Origin: Polynucleobacter necessarius
GTDB taxonomy: Bacteria; Pseudomonadota; Gammaproteobacteria; Burkholderiales; Burkholderiaceae
NCBI RefSeq assembly: GCF_900095175.1
Contig: NZ_LT606946.1
Coordinates: 1,032,058-1,096,057, forward strand
DNA length: 64,000 bases
Direction of reading: 5' to 3'
Both the position numbers and the translations under genes were made by a program. Positions 15,890 through 25,726 of this stretch are shown one piece after another (within the stretch, counting starts at the first letter, position 1; every line of letters starts with the position of its first letter). The notes beneath the pieces were generated by a model, which had not been told where the DNA came from, made no database searches, and saw only the letters and a list, made by a program, of their open reading frames with translations.

Positions 15890-18879
15890 CACATCCCCTT
15901 TCTGCAAATACCCCTAGCTTCGCAATACTGGCAAACGCTATCCGGTGCAAATGCCTTCATCGGTTTGCGCGCCCATAAGACTTCTAAATCCGCATTGAGT
16001 TGCTCTGAAAATTGCTCCATCATCTCTGGCATCTGCTCCACCGGATATGCTCTAACAATTTTGTCATCGGCTTTCTTGAGGTCTGCTTTTAATGACACCC
16101 GCTCAGCTTGCTCGATGGTACGACCTGGAAGATGCGCTGCAATGGCATTCTCATTGACGGCGCGGGCATAGATAAGCAGTTGGGGATCATTCAAAAGGTG
16201 ATCTGCCCGCTTCTTGATTTTGTTAATGCCCTGGTTCTTGTAATCAATGACTGCTGCGGCACTAGAGCTATTAGTGTTCACGTCAAAGCGGTCAGCACGC
16301 CCCACTATCTCAACCTCTCTTTGTACACCATCTGGATCAATCAGCATCACCATGAATCCAACTAACAACTCGGCATCGTGATATTGCCAACCCTCTGCCT
16401 CACGCTTTAACTGCCAATCTACAAAGCTAGGAATTTGTTTTTGCCAGTCACGTAAAGTACCAGTGACTCTGGCATCACCCTTAATCAAACGTTCAAATTC
16501 TTTCTCTGAATGCTTGATGAGATGCTCTTGCATCCACTCACGACGAGCATCTTCACTCCGATGAATGCTCGAATAGGTTTTTTGCTCTTCTGTTTTTAAT
16601 GCCTGGAAGAAGTTCTTGAGTAAAGCATGTAAAACCTGCCCTGCCAATGAAGCATCAAACCCTTCTTCGAATTCTTTAGCCCTACGTAAACCCAAAATGC
16701 TACGAACGTAGTAACGGTAAGGACAATCTCGCAATGCTTTGTAAGCACTAGGAGACATGCTAATCGGCAAAGCAATATCCGGGTTAACGGTTGTGACCGC
16801 TTCTTGCAGTGGATCTGACAGACTTGAATGCGTATCAGGCTTTGCCTCTAATATCGGCCAATCTGGCAGTTGCGTGCGCAAGCGACTAATCCAGGCTGAT
16901 GGCCTGAGAGGTTCGCCACTTTTGCTTTTACTTTGCCAAAGCAAATCGACTTGTGGGCAGGAAATCAGTAATTGCGATAGATCTCTAGCCTGCTGAATAT
17001 ATTGCGCTGTAATGGTTGAGGCTTTTAATAAGCGATTGAGCGTATCCGAGAAAAATAATGGCGGCTCAGAAAACGCTGGCAACTGTTGCTCATCGCAACC
17101 CACCAAGACAACAGCATCAAACTCACGTAAGCGTGTTGAGCTCAGAGGCAAGATACTCAGCGTTGCTTGCGCTTGCTGACCCACCTCTTGGTAGGAGGCC
17201 TCCTCAATTACAGTCTTCAGTAAGCTTAGCCACTCCGATAAACGCATAGCAACTTGCCGATAAGCTCCCTCACCTAAATCAAAAGTCTTGAGCACTTCGA
17301 GCAATTGCTTACCAGCGGAGTCTTTTTCGAGTTGCTGCGCCATACCCATCTCTTGCAGATTGGATTGCAGGAGTAGATAGGCATTTTCACAATCAAGTTT
17401 GAGCTCTAACCACTGCACATGATGTCTTTGCAATACAGTGAGCAACTCTAAGAGTGATTCATATGGGACGCTGCCGCGCGATGATGAATAGGCATTAGCT
17501 CGCTCAATCGCAATCCGAAAGGTGTCCCAGCCTGACTTTGCTTGGCTTGCAATCAAAATATCTTCAAGCTGAGCAATGGGACTGAGACAAGCCTCTGATG
17601 GCTTTTGTAAGGTATGAGCAATATCAAAAAATGGGTTTTGCAAAAACTCCAGCAAAGTACTTGCACTCGGCCCCTCTTTTGGTGAGCGAATCAACTCCAA
17701 CCAACTATTGAGCGATGCTGCGGCACGGGTAGTTGAAAGTTTCCAACCAGTCTCATCACGAATACGCAGACTTGGGCCAAAGCGTGACAGCAATGCGCGC
17801 GCCCTTCTTGCAGCTAAACGATCTTGCGCAACTAAAGCAATATTGGTCTTACCTGCAATTAAATGCGCCTCAATCGATTTGGCCGTCGCCCAAGCTAACT
17901 CTTCAAAGCGCCGAGCTGCTAGCAACTTCCATCCATCATGAAAGCTTGCTTGAATATTCCGATCAATCAGGCTCTGCTGTTCGCTATCTGCTGGCTTAAG
18001 CTCTCCTTCAGCATCTTGTCCAGTTAATGCCTCAGACCACAGCGCCACTGAATGCCAGCCCATCCCAATATTCACTACAGGCGCAAATTGTGAGTGCTCA
18101 TGCAAATACCGAGACATCATCTCTTGATCAATTGGCTTAGGATCGGCTGTCTCTACCCAGATCAACGGTCTTGCCACAGCTTGATTGGTTCTGGCTGTTT
18201 GCAGATGAGCGGCTAATGCGAAATGCTTACGCAGGACAGGATCACCAGGGCTACTAAGGAATCGCCAGAAGGCCAGCAAAACATTTGATTCTTGATCAAC
18301 GACCTTACGAGATAAACCGACATAAGCTTTAGCGATCGCCTGATCCAACAGCGTTTCTACTTGTTTTACCCACAACTCTGAATCGAGGGTTTGATTTTGT
18401 ACTAAGGCATTAATTTCACTTTGCATCAGTGGCACAACTGCTTCTGATAACGAATCGCATGCATCAATCACTGCCTGTGCCAAGCCCCAAGCCCCAGCTT
18501 CACTCTCCGCCTTAAACCAGCTTTGCACTATTTTGTGTTTACGTAAATTGATATAAACAGATAACCAACGCTCTAGATCAGTTTGCTTCTTAGGGAACTT
18601 CCAGGCGCTTGGTGCCGCTTCTAACCAATCGCTAAAGCTCATCACTTGCGGCAAAAAGGCAATCTGGGGATCCGGGTCTTGAGGGCGATATTTCTCAAGA
18701 GCTGCCCTTACCCCCATTAATGGGCCCGCAGTACTCAGAACCACTAGGGGGCGCTGCTTCGTTTGCACTGCACAATTCCAAATACCCTCGGCGAGTGACT
18801 TCAGAGCACTGGCGTTAGGCGCTATTGCCCAAGCATGGGGCTGCTGTTGCGCGTTTAGGGTCGGGAATGGGTGCGGCAT
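15886..18879 (-). CDS. addB: AddB-like subunit, PD-(D/E)XK nuclease with Fe-S cysteines
   Basis: 997 residues. The N-terminal two thirds is a degenerate helicase-like scaffold. The C-terminal nuclease begins at ALRDCPYRYYVRSILGL and carries VGRADRF and AAVIDYKNQG. The four cysteines expected to hold a 4Fe-4S cluster are one in RDCPYRYY and three in CQYCEARGIC at the very end. It is translated with addA by a four-base stop-start overlap. Together they unwind and resect DNA ends for RecA. No lesion visible. Confidence 0.85.
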   Translation of the reverse strand: MPHPFPTLNAQQQPHAWAIAPNASALKSLAEGIWNCAVQTKQRPLVVLSTAGPLMGVRAALEKYRPQDPDPQIAFLPQVMSFSDWLEAAPSAWKFPKKQTDLERWLSVYINLRKHKIVQSWFKAESEAGAWGLAQAVIDACDSLSEAVVPLMQSEINALVQNQTLDSELWVKQVETLLDQAIAKAYVGLSRKVVDQESNVLLAFWRFLSSPGDPVLRKHFALAAHLQTARTNQAVARPLIWVETADPKPIDQEMMSRYLHEHSQFAPVVNIGMGWHSVALWSEALTGQDAEGELKPADSEQQSLIDRNIQASFHDGWKLLAARRFEELAWATAKSIEAHLIAGKTNIALVAQDRLAARRARALLSRFGPSLRIRDETGWKLSTTRAAASLNSWLELIRSPKEGPSASTLLEFLQNPFFDIAHTLQKPSEACLSPIAQLEDILIASQAKSGWDTFRIAIERANAYSSSRGSVPYESLLELLTVLQRHHVQWLELKLDCENAYLLLQSNLQEMGMAQQLEKDSAGKQLLEVLKTFDLGEGAYRQVAMRLSEWLSLLKTVIEEASYQEVGQQAQATLSILPLSSTRLREFDAVVLVGCDEQQLPAFSEPPLFFSDTLNRLLKASTITAQYIQQARDLSQLLISCPQVDLLWQSKSKSGEPLRPSAWISRLRTQLPDWPILEAKPDTHSSLSDPLQEAVTTVNPDIALPISMSPSAYKALRDCPYRYYVRSILGLRRAKEFEEGFDASLAGQVLHALLKNFFQALKTEEQKTYSSIHRSEDARREWMQEHLIKHSEKEFERLIKGDARVTGTLRDWQKQIPSFVDWQLKREAEGWQYHDAELLVGFMVMLIDPDGVQREVEIVGRADRFDVNTNSSSAAAVIDYKNQGINKIKKRADHLLNDPQLLIYARAVNENAIAAHLPGRTIEQAERVSLKADLKKADDKIVRAYPVEQMPEMMEQFSEQLNADLEVLWARKPMKAFAPDSVCQYCEARGICRKGMW

Positions 18880-18998
18880 TGAGGGTGGTTCTGGGGCTGA
18901 TTTTTGAGTATTTGGGCAGAAAGTGTGGCTTATTGCTAATATAAGCGTTGTAGCGCAATAACTATATAAAACTAAATAAGACTAATTAAGGAATTTTC

Positions 18999-19325
18999 AT
19001 GAGTGCCGGCATCAAATATGTAACTGACGCTTCTTTCGAGCAAGGCGTTCTCAAGTCCGATAAACCTGTTCTCCTCGACTTCTGGGCTGAGTGGTGTGGT
19101 CCTTGCAAGATGATCGGCCCTATCCTTGAAGAGCTGGCTGGTGAATACGGCGACAAGATCCAAATCGCTAAGATGAACGTGGATGAGAACCAAGGCGTTC
19201 CTGCCCAGTTCAATATTCGCGGCATCCCTACATTGATCCTCTTTAAGAACGGCACTGTTGCTGCTCAAAAAGTAGGCGCTCTGGCCAAATCCCAGTTGAC
19301 TGCGTTTATTGATAGTCATCTGTAA
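18999..19325 (+). CDS. trxA: Thioredoxin 1
   Basis: 108-residue thioredoxin with the active site [10 protein letters not shown] and the cis-proline loop RGIPTLILF. It reduces cytoplasmic disulfides. It stands alone, divergent from addB, and is closed by a strong terminator. The upstream region is A+T rich, and AAGGAATTTTC precedes the ATG. Confidence 0.97.
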   Translation: MSAGIKYVTDASFEQGVLKSDKPVLLDFWAEWCGPCKMIGPILEELAGEYGDKIQIAKMNVDENQGVPAQFNIRGIPTLILFKNGTVAAQKVGALAKSQLTAFIDSHL

Positions 19326-19337
19326 ATAGTCCTTGAT

Positions 19338-19367
19338 CACAGGTTCACTAGGTGAGCCTGTGGTTTT
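19338..19367 (+). terminator. Rho-independent terminator of trxA
   Basis: CACAGGTTCAC-TAG-GTGAGCCTGTG is an 11-bp stem (one G-U pair) followed by GTTTTTGG. It starts 12 bases after the trxA stop. Confidence 0.85.
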
Positions 19368-19571
19368 TGGCTGTTTTTAGTGTAGTATCTATTTCAACGC
19401 ACTTTCAGTGCCCCGATTTTCAGCAAGACCCCAGCAATATTCCCCGCAATTTTCTCCCCTCTTTTTTCTAGCAAATACTCCCAAATTCTGTTTTCCCCAA
19501 TCTGTCTGATGTCCATCTAGACAGCGATACCCCAAAACACATTTACACCCTTATCTACACCCGAGAACCAC

Positions 19572-20834
19572 ATGCAATTATCTGAACTAAAAGTACTCCA
19601 CGTATCCGCCCTGCTTGAAATGGCAGCCAGCCTGGAGATTGAAAATACGCAACGTATGCGCAAACAAGAGTTGATGTTTGCCATCCTCAAGAAACGGGCT
19701 AAGGAAGGTGAATCTGTTTTTGGTGACGGCACTTTGGAAGTGTTACCTGATGGCTTTGGTTTCTTACGCTCCCCTGATGCCTCTTATATGGCTTCTCCGG
19801 ACGATATCTATATCTCCCCTGCACAGATCCGCCGCTTTAACCTGCACACTGGTGACAGCGTTGAAGGCGAGGTTCGCACCCCTAAAGACGGCGAGCGTTA
19901 CTTTGCCTTGGTGAAGGTCGATAAGATCAATGGTTTGCCTCCTGAGGCTTTAAAGAACCGCATCATGTTCGAGAACTTAACGCCTTTGCACCCAAATCGC
20001 GTTGTTCAATTAGAACGTGACATCAAAGCTGAAGAGAATTTAACTGGCCGCATTATCGATATGATCTCCCCGATTGGCTATGGCCAGCGTGGCTTGATCG
20101 TGTCTTCACCGAAATCTGGTAAGACCGTAATGATGCAGCACATTGCTCATGCGATTTCTGCGAACAATCCAGATGCGATCTTGATCGTGCTGTTGGTTGA
20201 TGAGCGTCCTGAAGAGGTTACTGAAATGCAGCGCTCTGTTCGCGGTGAAGTGGTTGCCTCTACATTTGATGAGCCAGCTGTTCGTCACGTTCAAGTTGCC
20301 GAGATGGTGATTGAAAAGGCTAAGCGTTTAGTTGAGATGAAAAAAGACGTCATCATCTTGCTTGACTCGATTACCCGTCTTGCTCGTGCTTACAACACTG
20401 TCATCCCTTCATCCGGAAAAGTTCTCTCTGGTGGTGTGGATGCAAATGCATTACAACGTCCAAAACGTTTCTTCGGTGCAGCGCGTAACGTAGAAGAAGG
20501 CGGCTCACTCACGATCATCGCTACAGCCTTGATTGAAACGGGTAGCCGTATGGATGACCTCATCTACGAAGAGTTCAAAGGTACTGGCAATATGGAAGTT
20601 CACCTTGAGCGTCGTTTGGCTGAGCGTCGTGTTTACCCATCGATTAACCTCAACAAGTCTGGCACCCGCCGTGAAGAGTTGCTGGTTAAAGCTGAAAACC
20701 TCCAGAAAATCTGGGTTTTACGTAAATTATTGGCCGATATGGATGATATTGAGGCGATGAACTTTATTGTTGATAAGCTCAAATCCACTAAAAATAACGG
20801 TGAATTCTTCGATTTAATGCGTAAGGGCGGCTAA
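19572..20834 (+). CDS. rho: Transcription termination factor Rho
   Basis: 420-residue hexameric RNA helicase. The N-terminal helical domain ([18 protein letters not shown]) is followed by the RNA-binding fold [20 protein letters not shown], Walker [31 protein letters not shown] and Walker [18 protein letters not shown]. Length is typical. The 236 bases between trxA's terminator and rho probably hold its leader; rho is commonly autoregulated by attenuation, but I see no specific element. Confidence 0.97.
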   Translation: MQLSELKVLHVSALLEMAASLEIENTQRMRKQELMFAILKKRAKEGESVFGDGTLEVLPDGFGFLRSPDASYMASPDDIYISPAQIRRFNLHTGDSVEGEVRTPKDGERYFALVKVDKINGLPPEALKNRIMFENLTPLHPNRVVQLERDIKAEENLTGRIIDMISPIGYGQRGLIVSSPKSGKTVMMQHIAHAISANNPDAILIVLLVDERPEEVTEMQRSVRGEVVASTFDEPAVRHVQVAEMVIEKAKRLVEMKKDVIILLDSITRLARAYNTVIPSSGKVLSGGVDANALQRPKRFFGAARNVEEGGSLTIIATALIETGSRMDDLIYEEFKGTGNMEVHLERRLAERRVYPSINLNKSGTRREELLVKAENLQKIWVLRKLLADMDDIEAMNFIVDKLKSTKNNGEFFDLMRKGG

Positions 20835-20979
20835 TTTAGGCTCTCAGAGTCGGTAAAAGTGGGCTTTGTTGTTGATTTCATGGCATAATTTCGCTTTTAC
20901 CGCTTTAATAATTTGCATTTAACTGGGTAAGTATTTGGGTCTTTGGACCAAAACGGCTGCCTGCTAATAGGACTTAATA

Positions 20980-21324
20980 ATGAAACCTGGCATTCACCCC
21001 GAATATCGTGAAATCGTCTTTGTAGACGTTTCTAATAACTTCAGCTTCAAGACTCGCTCCACTATGTCTACTAAAGAGACAATCAAGCGGGAAGATGGCA
21101 ATGAATATCCATTAGCCAAGATCGAGACTTCATCTGAGTCACACCCTTTCTACACTGGTACCCAGAAGATTATGGATACTGCCGGTCGTGTTGAGAAATT
21201 CCGTCAGAAATTCGGTACTAAAGCTGTTGCTAAAGCTTCCGGTGATGGCGCAGCTAAAACAGCTGAGAAAAAAGCTGCTGCTGCAGAAGCTAAAGCTGCT
21301 GAAAAGCCAGCGAAGAAGAAGTAA
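20980..21324 (+). CDS. rpmE2: Ribosomal protein L31 type B with a long Ala/Lys tail
   Basis: 114 residues against about 85-90 usual. The first 80 ([40 protein letters not shown]) are type B L31, which lacks the zinc CxxC. The extra 30 residues are Ala/Lys repeats, probably disordered and RNA-binding. AGGACTTAATA precedes the ATG. It follows rho as in many betaproteobacteria. Confidence 0.95.
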   Translation: MKPGIHPEYREIVFVDVSNNFSFKTRSTMSTKETIKREDGNEYPLAKIETSSESHPFYTGTQKIMDTAGRVEKFRQKFGTKAVAKASGDGAAKTAEKKAAAAEAKAAEKPAKKK

Positions 21325-21370
21325 TCAACTTACTCAACAAAGGGGTTGGGCATTTACACTCCCCTGCGAG

Positions 21371-21402
21371 ATAATCGAGGCAGCGTTTGCTGCCTCGATT
21401 AT
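21371..21402 (+). terminator. Terminator of rpmE2
   Basis: ATAATCGAGGCAGC-GTTT-GCTGCCTCGATTAT is a perfect 14-bp stem. The sequence after it (TACTAGTTTTA) is only moderately T-rich. Confidence 0.8.
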
Positions 21403-21414
21403 TACTAGTTTTAT

Positions 21415-23142
21415 ATGGTCAAACTCACCGCCGCCGCCACCACTTCCATTCCACGCATCATTATTTTTGCGTTGACTTTGGTCTATGGTTTTGCCGGCCT
21501 CTTTGCGCGTGACCCCTGGAAAAATGAAGACGCCATCGGATTTGGTGGCATGTGGACTTTACAAAGTGGCAAAGCACTCGATTGGATCGTTCCGCATCTT
21601 GCCGGGCGCGATGTTTCTCTAGGCGCACCCTTTCCCTACTGGCTAGGTGCCACCCTCATGGATCTCTTTGGTCCACTGATTGGTATTGTCAATGCGGCGC
21701 GCCTTTATGCAGCCATTTGCTTTTTTGCTTCTGCACTAGCGATTTGGTACGCGACTTACCTATTGGGTCGTCGTCAAGAAGTTCAGCCCATGGTCTTAGC
21801 AGTGGGCGGTCAGCCTGGCCGTAAAAACTATGGCATGACCTTGGCCGATGGTGTCCTGCTGATTTTCTTGGCCTGCGTCGGTCTTGCACAACGTGCACAT
21901 GAGACTACGCCAATGATGGCTCAACTGATGGGTATCAGCATTGTTTTATACGGGACTGTGCGTGGCTTGGATAAACCCTGGCAAGGTGGCTTATGGACTG
22001 GCCTTGGTATTGCGATCGTTGCACTCTCCAGCAATCTCACACTCAGCCTCATCATCGTCAACTCCACCATCATTGCAGTCATTGCGAGCAATGCAGAGCT
22101 ACGTTTTCGTTGGACTTTAACTAGTACAGTTTTAGGCTTGATTGGTTTTGCAATTTGGCCTGCGCTTTGGTATTTAGGCAATCTCACTCCTGATTGGCGC
22201 CATATCGCTGAAGAAGGCTGGCGCAATATGCCAGAGATGCGCGCAATACCTTCCATTGAATCCCTTGGATTTTTGAGCATCAACTTCTGGGCCTATGCCT
22301 GGCCAGTTTGGCCCTTAGCCATCATCTCCCTCACCCACTGGGGTCGAGTCAAAGAGGCAGGTCAATGGCGTGCCCCCCATCTGTGCATTCCGCTGAGTTT
22401 ATTTATTGGTTGCTTGATTTATACCCTCTTCAGACTAGAAGCCAATGAGCATGACCTGATCATTTTGATTCCGAGCCTGTCGATCATTGCCGCATTTAGC
22501 CTGCCGATACTCAAGCGTAGTCTCATTAGCTTTATCGATTGGCTTGCGATGTTTAGCTTCACCATGATTGCTTTAGCTATTTGGATTATTTGGCTAGCAA
22601 AAGTGACTGGCTTCCCAGAATCGACTGCCGCTAATTTGGCAAGACTCTTGCCGGACTTTCAGGCACAGTTTGATTACTTTAGTTTTGTTGTCGCGCTGAT
22701 CATTACTGGTGTGTGGTTAGCCATCGTTCGCTGGAGAACATCTCGAGCTCCAAAAGAAATCTGGCGCTGCCTAATTATCTCTGCATCCGGCACCACCTTG
22801 ATGTGGGTCTTATTGATGACGCTTTGGTTGCCAACGATTAACTACGCCAAGACCTATCGCAATGTATCGGATCGCCTGTTGCAAATAGTTGCCAACACAC
22901 CAGGTTGTATCGATACCAGCAATCTAGGTCCTGCACAGTTAGCTTCGTTTGCTTGCTTCACCAAGCTTCCACTTCGAGATGACCCTAGCTGCAATCTCAT
23001 GCTGACACACAGCTCTTCAGAGGCAAAGGCATATGCCAGCCTCAATAAAAAGAAAATAGAATTACTCTGGGAAGATCGTCGTGCCTCCGACCGAGATGAG
23101 CGTCTGCGCCTCTATCAAATTACCCCTGCTGGTAAAGAATAA
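21415..23142 (+). CDS. ArnT/PMT-like membrane glycosyltransferase
   Basis: 575 residues with about 11-12 predicted membrane helices. After the first helix comes FARDPWKNEDAIGFGG, the acidic first periplasmic loop expected for GT-C enzymes that use polyprenyl-phosphate sugars. It likely transfers a sugar or aminosugar to lipid A or another envelope acceptor; the substrate cannot be told. The start is weak (no clear ribosome site, only 13 bases from the preceding terminator stem). The MATE gene starts 4 bases after its stop, so the two form an operon. Confidence 0.75.
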   Translation: MVKLTAAATTSIPRIIIFALTLVYGFAGLFARDPWKNEDAIGFGGMWTLQSGKALDWIVPHLAGRDVSLGAPFPYWLGATLMDLFGPLIGIVNAARLYAAICFFASALAIWYATYLLGRRQEVQPMVLAVGGQPGRKNYGMTLADGVLLIFLACVGLAQRAHETTPMMAQLMGISIVLYGTVRGLDKPWQGGLWTGLGIAIVALSSNLTLSLIIVNSTIIAVIASNAELRFRWTLTSTVLGLIGFAIWPALWYLGNLTPDWRHIAEEGWRNMPEMRAIPSIESLGFLSINFWAYAWPVWPLAIISLTHWGRVKEAGQWRAPHLCIPLSLFIGCLIYTLFRLEANEHDLIILIPSLSIIAAFSLPILKRSLISFIDWLAMFSFTMIALAIWIIWLAKVTGFPESTAANLARLLPDFQAQFDYFSFVVALIITGVWLAIVRWRTSRAPKEIWRCLIISASGTTLMWVLLMTLWLPTINYAKTYRNVSDRLLQIVANTPGCIDTSNLGPAQLASFACFTKLPLRDDPSCNLMLTHSSSEAKAYASLNKKKIELLWEDRRASDRDERLRLYQITPAGKE

Positions 23143-23145
23143 AAC

Positions 23146-24537
23146 GTGTTGCACTTTAAATTATCGCGTTTGCGCGAGGATATCCCCTCCCTACTAAAAC
23201 TCGCCGGCCCCCTGCTCATTGGTCAGCTTGCAGTCATTACTTTTGGTGTTTTAGATACCGCCATGACTGCACGCTACTCCGCCGATGACTTGGCTGCTCT
23301 TGCAATAGCATCCGCCATCTTTATCAGCATCTATGTTGGTCTGACTGGTGTGATCTCTGCCCTTGCTCCAATAGCAGGGCAACTCTTTGGCGCCAAGCGC
23401 CTTGGTGAGATCGGAGAAGAAGTGCGTCAAGCCACTTGGCTGGCAGTAGGTCTAACTGTATTAGGCGGCGCCATCCTGCTCAATGTTGATCTTCTTCTGC
23501 AGATCTCTCAAGTCACACCAGATATTGAAGGCAAAGCGAAGCTATATCTGAATATCCTTGCCATTGGCTTGCCGGCTAGCATGGCAATGCGTGTCCTCAT
23601 GGCGTTACACAATGCAGTCTCTAGGCCAGCGGTTATCACTGTCGTGCAACTGATTGGTTTGGGCTTAAAGCTCCCACTCAATCTGCTATTTATTTATGGT
23701 GGTCTGGGCATTGAAGGTATGGGTGGTCCAGGTTGCGCAGTAGCTACCGTCATCATCAATTGGTTCTGGCTCATCATCACTCTGGGCTTTGTACTCTTTG
23801 ATGGTTTCTACAAGCCATTTAAGATCTTTGCACGCTTTAGCTGGCCTGACTGGCACCGCATCTGGACTTTACTGAAATTGGGTGCGCCAATTGGCTTTAG
23901 TTATTTAATTGAAGTGACTTCATTTACTTTCATGTCACTCTTCATTGCGCGCCTAGGCACCACTGCTTTAGCTGGCCATCAAATTGTGGCTAATATGGGG
24001 ACCGTAATTTATATGGTGCCACTATCTCTATCGATTGCGACAATGACCTTGGTATCTCAATCGATTGGCGCAGATAAGCAAGAACGTGCCGAGGAAATTG
24101 GATGGTCTTCGGTATTCTTCACAACTAGCTTATGCGTTGTGATTGGTATCGCAGTCTGGATTTTTAGAGTGCAACTTCTGGAGTTATATGACCCGCCAGA
24201 AGAAGTGAAATTATTTTCCATTCCACTCTTTTTGTTTATCGCCTTTTATCAAGTCTTTGATGCTCTGCAGATTACAGCAGCCTTCATTCTGCGGGCCTAT
24301 CGGATTGCCTTCTGGCCGATGGTCATTTATGCAGGATCGCTTTGGGGCGTAGGCCTTGGGGGTGGCTACTTGATGGGCTTTAATGTGTTTGGCAACACGC
24401 CCGAGTTCTTGCAGGGTGCTAATGGTTTTTGGGCTGGCAACAGCATGAGTCTGGGATTGGCTGCACTGCTATTGCTCTACCTCTTTAGAAGAACAGCGGC
24501 GCGCTTTGAGAAAACGCATCCGCCGGTTGAGGTTTAG
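23146..24537 (+). CDS. MATE-family multidrug/sodium antiporter (NorM-like)
   Basis: 463 residues, 12 helices in two bundles. The N-terminal bundle shows LKLAGPLLIGQLAVITFGVLD and MAMRVLMALHNAVSRP; the second repeat starts near LKLGAPIGFSYLIEVTSFTF. These match NorM-type exporters of cationic drugs and organic compounds. The start is GTG, 4 bases after the glycosyltransferase. Intact, no frameshift. Confidence 0.9.
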   Translation: MLHFKLSRLREDIPSLLKLAGPLLIGQLAVITFGVLDTAMTARYSADDLAALAIASAIFISIYVGLTGVISALAPIAGQLFGAKRLGEIGEEVRQATWLAVGLTVLGGAILLNVDLLLQISQVTPDIEGKAKLYLNILAIGLPASMAMRVLMALHNAVSRPAVITVVQLIGLGLKLPLNLLFIYGGLGIEGMGGPGCAVATVIINWFWLIITLGFVLFDGFYKPFKIFARFSWPDWHRIWTLLKLGAPIGFSYLIEVTSFTFMSLFIARLGTTALAGHQIVANMGTVIYMVPLSLSIATMTLVSQSIGADKQERAEEIGWSSVFFTTSLCVVIGIAVWIFRVQLLELYDPPEEVKLFSIPLFLFIAFYQVFDALQITAAFILRAYRIAFWPMVIYAGSLWGVGLGGGYLMGFNVFGNTPEFLQGANGFWAGNSMSLGLAALLLLYLFRRTAARFEKTHPPVEV

Positions 24538-24563
24538 TCGAGATTTAATTCCAGTAAAAAAAT

Positions 24564-25082
24564 TTACTGAATTAGCTTGAACCCATTTGGCGGCATTGAT
24601 GGCTTACCTTGTGGAATGTTGTAACCGTTATTGTTACCGCCACTGCCTCCAAAGTTTTGAGTTGGGTAGCTAGGGACCTGATTACCTTTGGAATACATAC
24701 ACTGTTGATAGGCGATGTTGTATTGAACTTGGGCCTGATTTTGCTTGCCAGAAGAATTCATGGCACCCATCGCAGCACCACCGAGCAAACCAATACCTGC
24801 ACCAGTGCCAATATTCTGACTGCTACCACCCTGAATCACCGCACCCGCTGCTGCACCTAAAGCAGCGCCAATAGCTGCACTAGTCGCACCCTCTTTAAGC
24901 GCTGCATTACTGGTGTCTTTAATAGCATTTGCAGCGAACTCACGACACTGCTGATCTTCTTGTTGAAAGACTTCAAATGGCTTACCTTCACGTGGCATGA
25001 TTGCGATGGTTGGACCAGTTGGTGCAGAGACGCAGGCAGCTAAAGAGCTGATGATCGCCAAAGTCAGTACGGCACGTTTCAT
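24564..25082 (-). CDS. Glycine-zipper outer-membrane lipoprotein
   Basis: 172 residues. A lipobox (LAIISSLAAC) cleaves before Cys17. Residues about 60-110 form a Gly/Ala-rich zipper (SAAIGAALGAAAGAVIQGG, GIGLLGGAAMGAMNSSG) typical of YMGG-like lipoproteins. The C-terminal YQQCMYSKGNQVP carries a second Cys pair element, and the tail is Gly/Asn/Pro-rich. It follows the next upstream gene by 36 bases on the same strand. Function unknown; envelope role inferred. Confidence 0.75.
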   Translation of the reverse strand: MKRAVLTLAIISSLAACVSAPTGPTIAIMPREGKPFEVFQQEDQQCREFAANAIKDTSNAALKEGATSAAIGAALGAAAGAVIQGGSSQNIGTGAGIGLLGGAAMGAMNSSGKQNQAQVQYNIAYQQCMYSKGNQVPSYPTQNFGGSGGNNNGYNIPQGKPSMPPNGFKLIQ

Positions 25083-25118
25083 ATGGATTCCTTAAATCGA
25101 TTAAATCGTTAAATTCTT

Positions 25119-25607
25119 TTAATTTTGAATAGGCTGTCTTGTGGATGCATTCCCAGATGGTGGCATTGCTGGCTGAGTCTGCCAGCCGGATGTGCAACTT
25201 TGCACATAAGGAAAATATTGTCCGCTCGCTTCACAGTAGTACCAAACTAGAGGCTGAGGCTGAGAAGCTAACACTATGGGTTGTTGTGGAACCGCATAAG
25301 TCACCACAGGTGGAGCTGCATAGACCACCGGTGGAGCGTAGTAGCCAGCATACGGATAACCATAGCCAGGGCCGTAATATCCGCCTACCCAACCGGGACC
25401 CCAGCCACCACCCCAGCCTGGGCCGTATGCTGCTGGGCGCCAACCGCCGCCGTATCCACCACCATAGCCACCCCCAACAGAGGCTGCCCAGCCAACATTA
25501 CCCGCTTGAGCCACTAGGGGAGTAAGGGCCAGTAGGCCCACTGCTGCAAAGAGCGTCAGAACTGCTTTAGACACAACTAACTGGCATTGCTTTTGGCTTG
25601 TTTTCAT
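25119..25607 (-). CDS. Secreted Gly/Tyr/Pro-rich protein of unknown function
   Basis: About 162 residues starting MKTSQKQCQL. A signal peptide ends near AQAGNVGWA. The middle is low-complexity GGYGGGYGGGWRP and GYGYPYAGYYAPPVVYA, followed by a conserved-looking tail VWYYCEASGQYFPYVQSC with two cysteines. That tail is seen in proteins encoded beside glycine-zipper lipoproteins in betaproteobacteria. Export to the envelope is clear; a specific role is not. Confidence 0.65.
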   Translation of the reverse strand: MKTSQKQCQLVVSKAVLTLFAAVGLLALTPLVAQAGNVGWAASVGGGYGGGYGGGWRPAAYGPGWGGGWGPGWVGGYYGPGYGYPYAGYYAPPVVYAAPPVVTYAVPQQPIVLASQPQPLVWYYCEASGQYFPYVQSCTSGWQTQPAMPPSGNASTRQPIQN

Positions 25608-25726
25608 AGTGGACCCCATTAATTGGTCGCCTCCTACTACCTATAACTATAACGCTTCACCTAAAATCCAGGCTGACAAGAATTGGGCTTTTATTCGAAT
25701 ATTTGTTACTTACCTTGAGATATTCA

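Noticed and set aside
12359..18879. Many 60-90 codon frames on the plus strand opposite addAB
   Set aside because: They are shadows of long, well-matched helicase and nuclease genes and show no ribosome sites or domains.
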